Shown one piece after another: positions 45,077 to 57,032 of a stretch of DNA of 64,000 nt. A program made the translations under genes and the position numbers. The notes beneath the pieces are model-generated. The model was not told the DNA's origin, made no database searches, and saw nothing but the letters and a program-made list of their open reading frames with translations. This DNA comes from Cryptomeria japonica (lineage: Eukaryota > Streptophyta > Pinopsida > Cupressales > Cupressaceae). The stretch is taken from assembly GCF_030272615.1 (NCBI RefSeq), contig NC_081406.1, forward strand, positions 211,642,997 to 211,706,996, read 5' to 3'. Positions within the stretch are counted from its first letter, which is position 1, and each line of letters opens with the position of its first letter.

Positions 45077-45148
45077 GTAAAAACAAAGAAAAATGTGATC
45101 TTTAAGAGAAATAAAAATACAAAAGGACACAATGGCCCTATTGGATAT

Positions 45149-46480
45149 TGTTGAGAAGTTTGCCAGAATATGTTGTTGTCATTAATGTCAACATATTTCT
45201 CTGTATGTCCCAGTGTTGCAGTCAGATTAAGTAAGTTGGTTTGGCCAGTGTGTTGTAGATGAGTTGTTACATATTAAAGGGTTTTGAGATAATTTTCTCT
45301 AGTTTATTCAGTTGAATTTTTAGTTGTCCACATGGAGATTTGATCGAGTTATGAGATTTGATATTGTGGTTGGTTTTTCAGTTGTTTGGAGTTGATCAGT
45401 GTTCTAGATTTTTCTCTGCATTGCAATATCTTGGTTTGTGGATTTTGGAGAGTGTTTGGGATGTTCTAGCATGTCCTCAATTTAGATGGTTTGTGATTTG
45501 GAGGTCTGTAAGTGTATCTTTCAGTTTGACAGTCAGTTCAGTTAGTGTTCTTGAAGTTCGGTATAATGATGATAGAGATTCTAGTAAGTGGTGTTGTTGC
45601 GGTTGTTGTTATGGTAATTCATGATTCTTGTGGATGTTTCTATACCATTTCCTATTTGTGTTGGTGGTCTAAATTGATTGTTGTGTGTATTGTTGATGAC
45701 TTTCCTTCATTTGGTGGAGTTCTTCATGTTCTTAGCCGATATGATGATTGTAGCATGTTGTGGTTGTTCAAGGCATAATTATTGGAGGTGTTTCATATTT
45801 GAGGTGGTGATTTAGGTTCATGATATGTCTTATCTAACATTGTTTTGGTCCACATGTAATATTGTAGCATGTATGGTTATATTTTTGTAATTTGTGATAT
45901 GGGTTGAGCCGACCTTGAAATATAGGTTAATGATATGTATAAATAAATGTAATATCATGTTAAGGAAGTATTAGTGGATGTGTGATATGTGAAAATAATG
46001 CATTAATCTTTTGGTAGAAAAGAAGAAGTGTGAAGAAGTGTTAAAGAGTAGTATATGTGCCTAATCAAAACTCTAACCAAGCATGAGGAGATGCTATTCT
46101 ATCAGTTCATGATCTTCTGGATATAATCCAAATCTTTTTTTAAGATAGTGAGTCTTCACCAAGGTTGTAGCCCTTGTTGTTAATGTTTTTGAGTAGTGAG
46201 TTCTAGGAAGTATTATTGAATGCATGTGCATTCCCCATTGTAATATCTCATATACTTCTAACAGGGTATCATTATATTGTGGGTAGATTCCCACCATGGT
46301 TTTTCCCTTGATTGAGTTTTCCATGTCAAAAACCTTGGTGTAATATGTGTTATTGATGTGGTGCTTATTTATGCTTTCATTGTTAATTATTAGATTTGAA
46401 ATTGTGTTTGAGTTGAGTAGAGGTTTTGAGAAAATTGTTTCACCCCTCACCCCCCCTCTCAGTTTTCTACCTTGTTTCCA
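45149..46480 (+). repeat. Copia LTR-like sequence, probably solo
   Basis: It begins TGTTGAGAAG, contains 'gttgtcattaatgtcaacat', 'gattgagttttccatgtcaaaa' and the end motif 'caccccccctctcag', and stops near 'gtttcca'. These are the same landmarks as in the other Copia LTRs here. No primer site, gag or convincing target duplication is visible. An inverted 16-base match flanks it (45130-45145 and 46477-46492). Confidence 0.6.
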
Positions 46481-48685
46481 ATAGGCCCATTGGGAAAAAG
46501 AAGGGAAAATTAAAATTCATATGGGTTCCTAAGTCACTTGTATAAGAAATGTGTTCCAATGATTTATAAATTAAAGAAAAGTCAAAAACCATGTGGGTTC
46601 CCAAGCAACTCCTTGAAGCATAACATACTAAAGAAAAATCAAAGTAGGCATCCAAAATTGCTTCCCCTCCTTCTAAACATCTTCAACCTTTCAAATCCAT
46701 TTTGGATTCTCATGTCCCAAAATCCACATCCATTCCTCCAATTCAATTCCAAAATCCAAAATTTACTTTTTCTTTAATACTCCACCACCCCTCAAGGTGT
46801 GTGCCAATGTTAATTTTGTTGCCATTTCCATCCACTCATGCACAAGTTTTCCAATATCCAATCCATTATCTAGAACCTATCTTCCATCCTTCCTTCCCTC
46901 TTATCCAATATATTGCATAAATCCTTACCCTAATTCCATTCATTTAATCATCTCATTTCCATTTCATTATCCTACCAACATATTTGAGCATGCCTTCAAT
47001 AGTTATGGTCCATTGCAACATATGTATAAATGGTACCATACAAACAACAAGATGTTTGAGTCCTTCCTCTATGTTCTATCATTCATCCATTATCATGCAA
47101 AGTTAGAAAAGGTAAAAAATATAAAAAATAAAATAAAATAGAAAAAGTCAAAAAAGTTAAAAAGAAAAAAAAAATTGTCACCTTCATGAAAACCTGGAAA
47201 ACAAGCATCTCGTGTGACCCCAAAAAAGAAGTAAATAGAAATAGTTTTTACACTAGTGAAAACTTGGAAAACAGATGCCTTGGGCAACTACCATGATGAA
47301 AACTTAACAAACAGGAATCATGTGTAATCCATTATCCTTTTTTGTTGAGCACTTGGGGATAAGTTTTATCTACACTATCATATTGCATCTTCCATCGTCC
47401 CTTGTCCTCCACTATCTACCATCCTACACATACTCATATTTCCCTTCTTCCACTTTTGATCTTGACAAAGTTAGATATCTTCCTAAGGATTATGCATTCT
47501 ATCTATTTCAATGTACCTATATATCCATTTTTTCCATATTGTTTCCCTTATCACACCCTTATCCTATTCATATCCATTGTCCATTTGTGATCTTGCTTGT
47601 CATATCCATGTCCTATTACTATCTCCATCCATACTCCCTTTTTCTTTCTTGATCTTGATCAAAACTAAGGACAAAATAAAATACAAAAATATGGTTTCAA
47701 ACACCTTTTGACTTGCCCCTTCATGTGGACCACATTCCATTCAATGCACCATGTCATTGCCTTACATTTTCAAATACCTTAGCTGGGCAAAAGAATGTTA
47801 TCCCATTGCCAAATTTTCCTTGGCAACCAAAGTAGTTTTAATGCCATTATAAACTCCCACTATATTTCCCCTATCCATTTTTGCTCCTTCAATCCATTCA
47901 TTGATCCAAAAAGTTCTTGGCTTGCTAGACATTGTGAGCAAATATATACATTTTCCCAAAAAACCCTAAAAAATATTTTTAAAAAGTCCTAAAAAATCCT
48001 AAAATTGCAAAAAAACCTGAAGACATCTCTCAAAATTGCAAAACAAGACCAAAAAAATTCATATAATTTCATTAAAAAAAAGAACAAAAACATTCATAAA
48101 TGTCATGAAGAAAGCACAAAAAAAAACAAATAAGCCCAAAAAACCCTAAAAATTTGGAAAATGTTAAAAAAAAAAAAACAACATTTGTTTCATTTCATCA
48201 ATAAATTGTTACTTGTGAAGGCAAGAGTTAGAGTAGACACAAACATTAAACACATAAAAACACTATGCTTCATGAATCACTCAACAATAAACAAATTACC
48301 TAATCACATTAACAATTAGAATGGTCAAACTTGTTGTCCCAATCAACATTATTAGTCCTTTGTCCAATTATCATGGTGTCTTATATAGGGCATGGTATAC
48401 TTGAAACTAGACAACATCGCTCTTAAACGGGGTGCTTCATTCCCAAAACTAGACATCATGATTGTCCTATCACACAAATTATCAACTTTGACAACAACAT
48501 CATAATGGTTGTTGGCTCACTTGGTTCGAGTAAGTTATCTTTCATTGATTTATTTTTGGTCATGTTCCTATGCTACAAACCTGGATCTGAGGAATGTAAA
48601 TGTATTCCGATCTATTCCCAGAAGGAGCTCTTGATTTTCCATGACTAGTATGGTGGTTTCTCTGGTCCTCCACACTTTTTGCACT
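46481..48685. other. AT-rich region without a recognised gene
   Basis: Near 46500-46620 a worn frame repeats the phrase WVPKSL / WVPKQLL, which resembles linker text of plant retrotransposon polyproteins. Three imperfect copies of 'atgaaaacttggaaaacag...' lie at about 47186, 47255 and 47293, followed by 'gttgagcacttggggataag'. A-rich runs fill 47110-47175 and 47950-48180. The short open frames here look like chance. It may be the decayed 3' part of a Gypsy element. Confidence 0.45.
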
Positions 48686-49827
48686 TGTAGTGTCATAAAA
48701 TTGTGACCCTTGCAATTTTTGACCATATTAGGGCCTTCACATGGGTGAATTGAATCCCCAAGCCTGATCGGAGACCTAAGACTTGCTCATCCCCAAAAAC
48801 TACAGTTTTTTCACGTTCTGCATGTCCTGAACCTGCTTTCTATCCTGAGTTAAGGGTAGGATAGGGGCGTGGCACCCTTGTCCCTGCCCTATTTTAGGGC
48901 CCATTCATTCAAATAGTGCATTGAACTTTGTGATTAAAGCGGGAAAACTTCCCCTATGTTGGCCTATGATGAAAAATCAGTCCAATAACCCTAATCGATG
49001 AATAAAAATTCACATTTTCCCTCTCATTTGCATAGGTGGAAAAAAGGTGAAAATTCAATTGATCAAGCATCTGAGCATTCAAGGATCCTTCTAAGCATTG
49101 AGCATTCTCAAGTCTCCCTTCAAGGCTAGGTGTTTCATTCAAGTCAAGGATTCAACCACTGAAGAGGAGATCTCTTTCATCATTCAATTTCACACAAGCA
49201 ATCCTATCTACATCTCTATTGCATCCTCCCTTGAGGTGATTTACATTTCAGTCTTTCATTTATATTTACTTGCAAGTACTTTATTTCATCATTTGGTTAA
49301 ATCCAAAACTGGGGTTTGACCTGAAGGAAAACCCCCAATCCCAACCCCTTTTCCTCTCTTTTCTATGTGTAGGTTGTAGCTATGTAACTATTTTTGTAGA
49401 TTTGGACTCCAATTACAAAAAAAAACCCTTTTTGTTTCATGGATTTTTCGAAGGACCGTGTGCAATTTCAACACAATCCTGATGAATTTTTCTCAAATTC
49501 ATAGGGCAGCTTCATCTCGACATATTATAGCCAGATCCAGGTGTGCAACTTCATTGCATACATCTATCTCAAGTTATAATCAGTTAACACAAACAATCTT
49601 TCCATTCTAAAAGAGCGGTTAGCTTGTCATTTTCACACCATTATCAATTCATTTAGCATTCAATCTCTTTCCTAAGAGATTGGATCTAGTGAATATTTCC
49701 CCCTATTTTAGATGTGATGTGCGTGAGGTGATTGAAGGGAAATCTGAAGTGAAACTTTCATCTCTCCTTGGAGGGAAGAAAAGATTTCCTCTTGATCTCC
49801 CCATCATTCACTTTTCACCACATTACA
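48686..49827 (+). repeat. 5' LTR of F
   Basis: This LTR is about 1142 bases long, from TGTAGTGTCATAAAATTG to CACATTACA. It is followed at once by TTTTGGTGAACCTGAT (primer site, 49828-49843), the same opening as in E. No second copy lies in the window, so the start is set by similarity to the E LTR. Confidence 0.72.
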
Positions 49828-50337
49828 TTTTGGTGAACCTGATATCTTACATGCTTTCCTTTGAAAATCATTCCATATTTTTCATTTACAAGTTTAATTT
49901 TTCTGCAGACTTAGTGGTTAATTCATTCCAAACCCTAGTTTTTAAAATTGAAATTGAGCTTGTGTTTTAAAAATTGATTACTATTGTCTTAGATCTGAAA
50001 AATTGCTTTGTTTGTCAAATTCAATTTCTTAATTGTCTTGTTCAATTTCCAAATCAAATTCATAAAATTAAGAGGTTAATTATCAAAACCCTAATTTTCA
50101 AAAATCATATTGAAATTGTGTAAAAATTGAATTTCCATTTAATTTTTAGATTTATGACTGTTTTTAGACTTATTCAATTTCATAAAATTCAAATTTTCAA
50201 TTTCCCTTCTTTTTCAAAATTCAAAATTTTAAAAAATTAAGTGGTTACATCCTAAAACCCTAATTTTCAAATTTAATTGGATTTTATACAAATTTCAATC
50301 AATTTCAGTTTTCTAAACATTTTTCAAGGTGTCCCTA
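49828..50337 (+). other. F: AT-rich leader, first part
   Basis: This is a non-coding leader containing diverged repeats of 'aaaattaagtggttaatta...ccctaattttcaaa' (about 49909, 50065 and 50231). The same motif recurs after D at about 57405 and 57460. It ends with cccta (50333-50337), the left target duplication of D. Confidence 0.7.
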
Positions 50338-51260
50338 TGTTGGGATCCAAGAACACTGAGAGGGGGGGGGGGGGGGGGGGGTGAGTCAGTGTTCTATTGG
50401 TAGAATAAGATTTTACCCTTTTATAACATACACATATAAACTGGTAAATGAAGAAACATATAACTTGAAGCAAATAAACCATCCATAGAAATGAACACCA
50501 TACCACACAAAATTTATACGTGGAAAACCTCAAAGAGGAAAAAACATGGTGGGATTTGTGACCCACAATATCAGTTCACTGACCATATGAAAGATATTAC
50601 ATAGAGAGGGGGCCTACACATGCAGGAAGGCACACTGCCCAGAGCACACTGCTCGTCACAAAAGAGTCTCACTGACTACAAGCTTCTGCTGAAGTAAAAT
50701 AATGAAAATGAACTCACAAAATGCATTTGCTATGCCAAATAGAGTTCTAGTTATAGCTCTCCTCTGTACCAGTTCATAAACCCTGAACACTACTATTAGT
50801 ATCACCTTCCCTCCAATAATGTCTTACAAAACATTTATAGATCATTGCATGATACAACATTCACATACAAATGATCTTCGCATTCCACAATCCTCATCCA
50901 CAAGTTCTATCCTCACACATTTTTTTTCTTTCTCAAAATGACCTAACACACTGACCTATATACCCATTACAAACAATATGCCTTATGTTGGCTTACAATA
51001 TATTACAAAATATATACAATGTCGGCCTTATACAATAATTACAAAATGATTTTCTAAATAAATCTTCCTTGATGTCGGCTTCCCTAAAGTGTTGGATGTC
51101 GGTGTCGGTGCCGGTGCCGGTGCCAATGCCGGTTGTAACCTTGGATGCTCAATGTTGATGTATGCCTGTGAATGCCTCCTAATGTCGATATATGAATCCC
51201 ATCTAATTTTGTTGCCATCAATGACAACAAAATGAATCCAATGAGTGTCAATTGTCAACA
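50338..51260 (-). repeat. 3' LTR of D
   Basis: This 923-base LTR starts 'tgttgggatccaagaac' and ends 'ttgtcaaca' on the plus strand. It carries an unbroken run of 20 G (50362-50381) and an expanded 'ggtgtcggtgccggtgcc' stretch near 51096-51120, both shorter in the other LTR. Minus-strand purine tract AAAGGGGGAGAT follows (51261-51272). Confidence 0.92.
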
Positions 51261-51554
51261 ATCTCCCCCTTTGGCATTGATGACAAAACATGTGAAAAAT
51301 GAATTCCCTGTCTGTTCAACTAAAATATGCTCCCTCTTAGAAATACACTCCTTCTAATATCCTTCCCATATTTATGTAAGATATTTTCTGATATTTTTCA
51401 CATATATACACTCCCCCTTTGGCATCAATGCCAAATACTAGTGATAGAATTGAAAGAATTTAGAACAAAAGAATGAATAAATACTGTTAATTTTACCAGA
51501 GCTTGACTAACTTCAAAATTTTCAAGCCTTATCCAGCAACTATAGGTATATATC

Positions 51555-54500
51555 CTAGTAAGTTTTGAAGGTTTCAAATATGGATGCTAGTCCACTTAGT
51601 AAGTGTGCAAGTGTTTCCTTCTCTTTGACTCCTATCAGTGTGGGTTTAGCAATCATGTCCATACACTCTCTCTTATGTACACCCAGTGAATCCAATCTGG
51701 GACTCACCAATCGTCTAAGACTCCTTTCTCTTCGAATGATTTTTTCTCTCTCCTCCTCAAAAGCAAAAAGTTGGTTCTCCAAGGATAAAATTAATGCATA
51801 AAAAGAATTAACAATGCTAGCTACTTTATCATGTAATTCCTTTAATTTGCTATCTACATTTACTGTAAGAATTTCTATGTTACAATAGACCCTGTAGATA
51901 TTTGTACAATGTTTCAAACAATTCTCAATAAGAATGAGTCTAGCTTCAATTTTATTTTTCTCTGTTTCAATTATTTGGTCAAAGGCGGCTCTCTTAGCTA
52001 TAGTGAATCTTTCTAATGCTCGCTAGTCTAATATTTGCTGCATTGATTGAAAATTGTTAGATATGTGCTCTGTTAGTGTTTTAAGCTTGCCGAAAGGGCT
52101 TGCTTCATTTTTAATCTTACAATCAAGGATTAATTTATGCAACACTGTAACTAATTGATCTATTATTTCCTTATCTATTGATCCCTCCTTTAATAGTTTT
52201 TGAGTAGCCATCATCATTAACTCAATGGGACTCATCTCAGTGACTGATTTCTTCTCAACTTGGGAAGTGTCAATTGCCAAAGCCTTTGCTAGGGAATCAA
52301 TATTAACTACCAATGTAGACTCAATTCCCTTTACATTTACCTTAACCTCCTTTGCATCGGTGGCTTCGCCACTTGGTGCAATATCAATTACTATCGGTGG
52401 AGTATTATCCATAATATTCTCAGTATCTTGTACATTGCCTTGCTCAAAAATAGTTTGTGCCGGTATAGACTATACACTCTCCTTAGCTGGTGGTGTCTGT
52501 ACACCCTTATTTTTTGCCAGTATACTCAAAATTGGTTCAAAACTTCCCAAAATACCTTTCCCTTTTGATTTATCTGAAATGGTGGAAGTTGTTGACTTAA
52601 CAAAATCTTAATGAGATGTAAGAAAGTCTAGATTTTTCTGGAAGAATTTTGCCCAACCCTCACTGCTCTCATCTATCACCTCATTAACTCTTCCCATCAT
52701 TAGGCTTATTTGTCAAGGTTTTCTACTAAATATTGTCCTATTAGCAACATCAATACATCTCTTCATTTCCTCATTACTAATAGCACCACATAAAGTCAAA
52801 AGTTCTACCTCTTTGATCTCCCTATCCCTCTTGACTGCGTCAAGTCTTCTAGCATCTAGTTTATTGTACACTGATAGAGGTATTTCCTTCAAATTTTCTA
52901 CTAAGGCATTCTTATAGATATCTATGTGCAACAAAATTGCCTCTTCTATCTCATTCTACTCATTTTCCTCTAAACTCATAATAGATAGATACATTTTTCA
53001 AAATTCTATCCTTTGTTATTTCATCAATTAATTCAGCACAAGTCATTTCAGTCTTACCAAACTCAGTAGCATCATCACTCTTCTTCTTTTTGTTGGAGGT
53101 TGTCAGAGTGGATGTAACTGGTTTTCTCTTTTGTATAGGCTTCCTTGCCAGAGGTGGGGGTGCAGTAGGTTTTGGTACCTCTATAACAAGTTTCCTCCTT
53201 GGCTCCACCTTTTTCTCCTCTACTGGTGGCTGGTCTACTTTCTTCCTCTATACCCTTTTGAATGCTAGAGGTTCATTGTCCCTAGGGTTAGAATCAGAAG
53301 TGATGGTAGAAAGGTAAGTTTTAGGCTTCCTCACTTTTGGAGCACTAACCATTGCCGATTTTGCTGTCGGTTTAGATCCAGAACCCATTTTAGCATCTAT
53401 TTTGTGAATGACATTCTGCATAAATATAGACATTTGTTCTATTTTCTTCTCCCTTCTCTTCCTATTGAAGCCAGTTTTGATTTCAAGAGCCTTTTCTTTT
53501 GTCGTGCCAAAATGCTCATTCTTGTCATCCAATGGGGCATTTGGCAACATTTTTGTATAAATATCTATAATGTTATCATCCACCTCATATCCAAGCTCAG
53601 TGATGCATATGGTCCTTGGTTCTACTGCCTCCATGAGGGTTTCATTGGTCTTCACCATGAAATAGATATCAGTGGAGTACTTCTCCATAATGTTCTTCGA
53701 TAATCTCTCCCTCTACCTCATGTTTTCCTAAAATGTTTTGAAATAACCCCAAAATTTCTCATCTCTTCTGGTACCAAGACCGGTGATTGCTTCCTTGATT
53801 TGCATACCTACCAGTATGTCATGAGCCCAACACTTCTTTCCTAGACCAAGTAGCTCATTCATGATGTAAAGCATCAAACAAACAATGAGATTTCCATATC
53901 TAAAAGTTCCTTTCTTAATTCCCTTGATCTTTCCAAGATTTAACATCAATTCACTCCTCAACCATTCACACAAATCATATTTTGCATCATTCCTCAGCAT
54001 CTGATATGCAACATGAATGCAAGAACTTGCAACAGAATTCAATCAGCTAGATTGAGTTACCTTATAACATATTATCATGCTTGCAAACTTCACATTAGTA
54101 TTGATGATTATGTTGATCCTCATTGATCAATTGTCATGAGTTGCACAGGTGAGTTTCTCAACCTCTGTGTTAGAAATCTTCTTGCCAGGTTCTTGTCTGA
54201 CCTTAGGTAAGTTGGTGACTACTTGAATAACCTCCTTGGTGATCATGTAAGGCCGATCCAGCCAAATAAACTCATTGTGAACCCTGCTCAGAATGTATTT
54301 GATGATCTCATCTTTGAATTCCGCTATGTATAGGATTCTGGTTAACCCTAGATCCTTAATTGATTTGTATCCCAACTTGATGGTTCTGGAGCTGCCCAGT
54401 ATCATGGATTGATACATGCCTTTGATTTCCTTTATGCCTAGATCCTCCAAGGTGTAGTGAATGTATGCCCTTACATCTTCAACACACATCACGCTATCAG

Positions 54501-54700
54501 GAACCCTAGAGAATGCTCCCGCAGAGTCTTCCTTCTTAGCTATCAGGGGAGCCTCCTTGAATATGGGTCTTAGCCTATCCTTAACTTTGACAATGGTTGG
54601 ATTTTCACTAAAAGTATGAGCTAAAGATCTAGATGCCGTTTCAAAGAATACCTAAAAGTGAACGTTGGTTGAAAGATTGAGTGCTTCTCAGATAACTGCT
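51555..54700 (-). pseudogene. D ORF2: unrecognised protein, longer version
   Basis: Minus-strand coding sequence in several open pieces (54127-54492, 53728-54042, 53248-53688, 52960-53208, 52713-52934, 52023-52412 and 51555-51917). The N-terminal domain, absent from C, reads FSRVPDSVMCVEDVRAYIHY, LEDLGIKEIKGMYQSMI and WLDRPYMITKEVIQVVTNLP, readable upstream to about 54700. The middle (WAHDILVGMQI, DIYFMVKTNETLMEAV, ELGYEVDDNIID) aligns with C ORF2. A Lys/Pro-rich stretch and a coiled-coil tail (SLRRLVSPRLDSLGVHKREC) follow, again as in C. No known catalytic motif is visible. Function unknown. Confidence 0.7.
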
Positions 54701-55118
54701 CAATTTCCTTTCAGAATACCTTTGCTTTCTCTTAATTTGCCTAAAATTTGCTTAAAATTCTCCTTTTCTTTGCTCTGAATGCTTGAATGTTAGGTGAGTG
54801 AAAATGAATCCACTTTCCCCTTTTATCAGTGAAAAAACCCTAATCTTTCTTTGTCATAAATGCTTCACGATCTACCCTACCGGATCCCGTTTTCACATTC
54901 TTGTGCTAGGTGAACCTTATCAATGATGAACACAACTCTCTAGATCTCTTCGAGATCTCCTCTGATCTCCTCCAGGGGAATATGCAAGATTTGCAATGAG
55001 TTTTCCAACCCCTAAGGCTTATGCCTCAGTTACTGGTGGAATTTCCTGTCGGTGTAGGAATGCTCTGTTCTACTGGTGTAGATCCATCTCTACTTGGTTC
55101 TTCATATTTTCTAATCCA

Positions 55119-56080
55119 TCACTTGGTGTGATCTTGTTGTATTTCATCTACCTTCTGCTTTCCTTTCTCATTATCTTTATCATTGCTAACTGGTTGAGTC
55201 TTTCTTCTGCAGTACTTAGCAATATGTCCTATTTTGTTGCATGCATAACATGTAACATTGTTCTTTTGAATTGCTTTGACATATCTGGTGTCATTCCTTG
55301 ACCTACAATTATTAGAAAAATATCCAAAATTTCTACATGCATGACATTTAACATTCATTCTACAATCTTTTGACTTATGACCACACTTCTTGCAATTTGT
55401 GCATTGACCGAGAACAAAATTGTAGTTTTGATTTTCTCTATTTCTACATTATTTAGCCATATGCCCAAATTTATTATAGACAAAGAATCTATCATTGAAT
55501 TTATAAGCATAGGATTTCCTTACCGGTTTCCTCTATTCTGATGAGTCCTAGAGTCATCACTATGCCTTTGTCCTTTCAATAAGTCATCCAATTGTGCAAC
55601 ACTGATCCTAAAATTTTCTTTGTAATCACTTTCAATAGTCAAATCATCTCTTAGAGATATTTCTTGTCTTTTAAGTTCGTGTTCATTATTCCAGGATTGC
55701 ACCAAACTAGTTTTTAGCATATCATTCTCATGAGCCAATCTGTCACATTCCTCTAATTTGTTCTTCAGAGATACAACAAGATTTTCTTCTTTCTTCTTTC
55801 TATCCTCAATATCCTTAGACATCCTCATAGTTAGGTCTTGCATTTCATTCCTCATGAGCATGTTTTCTTGACGCAGTTTTTGACATTGTTCCTTGAGAGC
55901 ATTATCATCATCTTGTTTTTGCAAAAGTTTCTTCCTTCTAGCTTGAGCTGATGATAGCCTTTCTTGTAGGACAAGAATGAATTCATTTGTAGAATTTAGT
56001 TCATCTTGCAGTTACAATTTCTTCATCCTTTCAGCATCATAATCCTCAAGAGCCATCTCAAGTTTCTTCTACATAGCCAT
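55119..56080 (-). pseudogene. D ORF1: coiled-coil protein with four zinc knuckles
   Basis: The likely start is the ATG at 56080, in frame with the open stretch 55520-55924. The N-terminal 190 residues are coiled coil (LQERLSSAQARRKKLLQK, EDRKKKEENLVVSL, CDRLAHENDMLKTS). These are the same words as in C ORF1 (EDRKKNEEDL, HENDMLK). After a frameshift come four knuckles: a worn first one (VYNKFGHMAK-C), CTNCKKCGHKSKDC, CHACRNFGYFSNNC (His to Tyr), and CYACNKIGHIAKYC. A Lys-rich tail ends at 55119. It is probably a nucleocapsid-like, RNA-binding protein. Confidence 0.8.
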
Positions 56081-56140
56081 GCCTAAAGATTTTGGTTTCA
56101 GGATCTTCCTCAAGTTGTTAAACTTCTTCTGAGGTACCAG

Positions 56141-56154
56141 GCTCTGATACCAAT
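56141..56154 (-). other. Primer binding site of D
   Basis: The minus strand reads ATTGGTATCAGAGC, an exact initiator-Met tRNA type site next to the LTR. Confidence 0.92.
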
Positions 56155-57032
56155 TGTTGGGATCCAAGAACACTAAGAGGAGGGAGGGGGGTGAATCAGT
56201 GTTCTACCAGTAGAATAAGATTTTACCCTTTTTATAACATACACATATAAACCAATAAATAAAGAAACATATAACTTGAAGAAAATAAACCATCCACATA
56301 AATGAACACCATAACACACAAAATTTATACGTGGAAAACCTCAAAGAGGAAAAACCACAGTGGGATTTGTGACCCACAATATCAATTCACTGGCCATATG
56401 AAAGATATTAAATAAAGAGGGGGACTACACATGCAAGAAGGCACACTTCTCATCACAAAAGAGTCTCATTGACTACAAGCTTCTACTAAAGTAAACCAAT
56501 GAGAATAAACTCACAAAATGCATCTGCTATACCAAATAGAGTTTTGGTTATAGCTCTGCTCCATACGAGTTCATAAACCCTAAACATTGCTATTGGTATC
56601 ACCTTCCCTCCAAGAATGTCTTACAAAACATTTACAGACCATTTCATGATACAACATTTGCATACAAATGATCTCCGCATTCCACAATCCTCATCCACAA
56701 GTTATATCCTAACACAATTTTTTTATTTCTCATAATGACCTAACACACTGACCTATATACCCATTAAAAACAATATGCCTTATATCGGCTTACAATACAT
56801 TACAAAATATATACAATGTCGGCCTTATACAATAATTACAAAATGAATTTTTAAATAAATCTTCCTTGATGTCGGCTCCCTGAAGTGTTGGATGTCGGTG
56901 CCGGTTGTAACCTTGGATGCTCAATGTCGGTGTCTGTCGGTGAATGCCTCCTAATGTCGGTATATGACTCCCATCTAATCTTGTTGCCATTAATAACAAC
57001 AAAATGAATCCAATGAGTATCAATTGCCAACA
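56155..57032 (-). repeat. 5' LTR of D
   Basis: This 878-base LTR matches 50338-51260, but with a shorter G-run and only one 'ggtgccggttgtaacc'. It ends 'ttgccaaca', followed by the target duplication CCCTA (57033-57037). Confidence 0.92.

Larger units (their letters stand above)
50338..57032 (-). mobile_element. Non-autonomous LTR element D, relative of C
   Basis: D is 6.7 kb long on the minus strand, with LTRs 50338-51260 and 56155-57032 and a perfect duplication CCCTA (50333-50337, 57033-57037). The interior has an iMet-type primer site, ORF1 (coiled coil and four knuckles), ORF2 (unrecognised) and a purine tract, with no polymerase or integrase. This is the plan of C, with a longer ORF2. 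It is inserted in the leader of F. Confidence 0.88.

Noticed and set aside
46702-47711. A cluster of short open frames rich in Phe, Ser, Leu and Ile
   Set aside because: They overlap in several frames, have no recognisable motif, and fall in AT-rich sequence with low stop density by composition.
49828-49843. Naming the tRNA that primes E and F
   Set aside because: The site TGGTGAACCT is clear by position, but I could not match it to a tRNA 3' end with confidence by eye.
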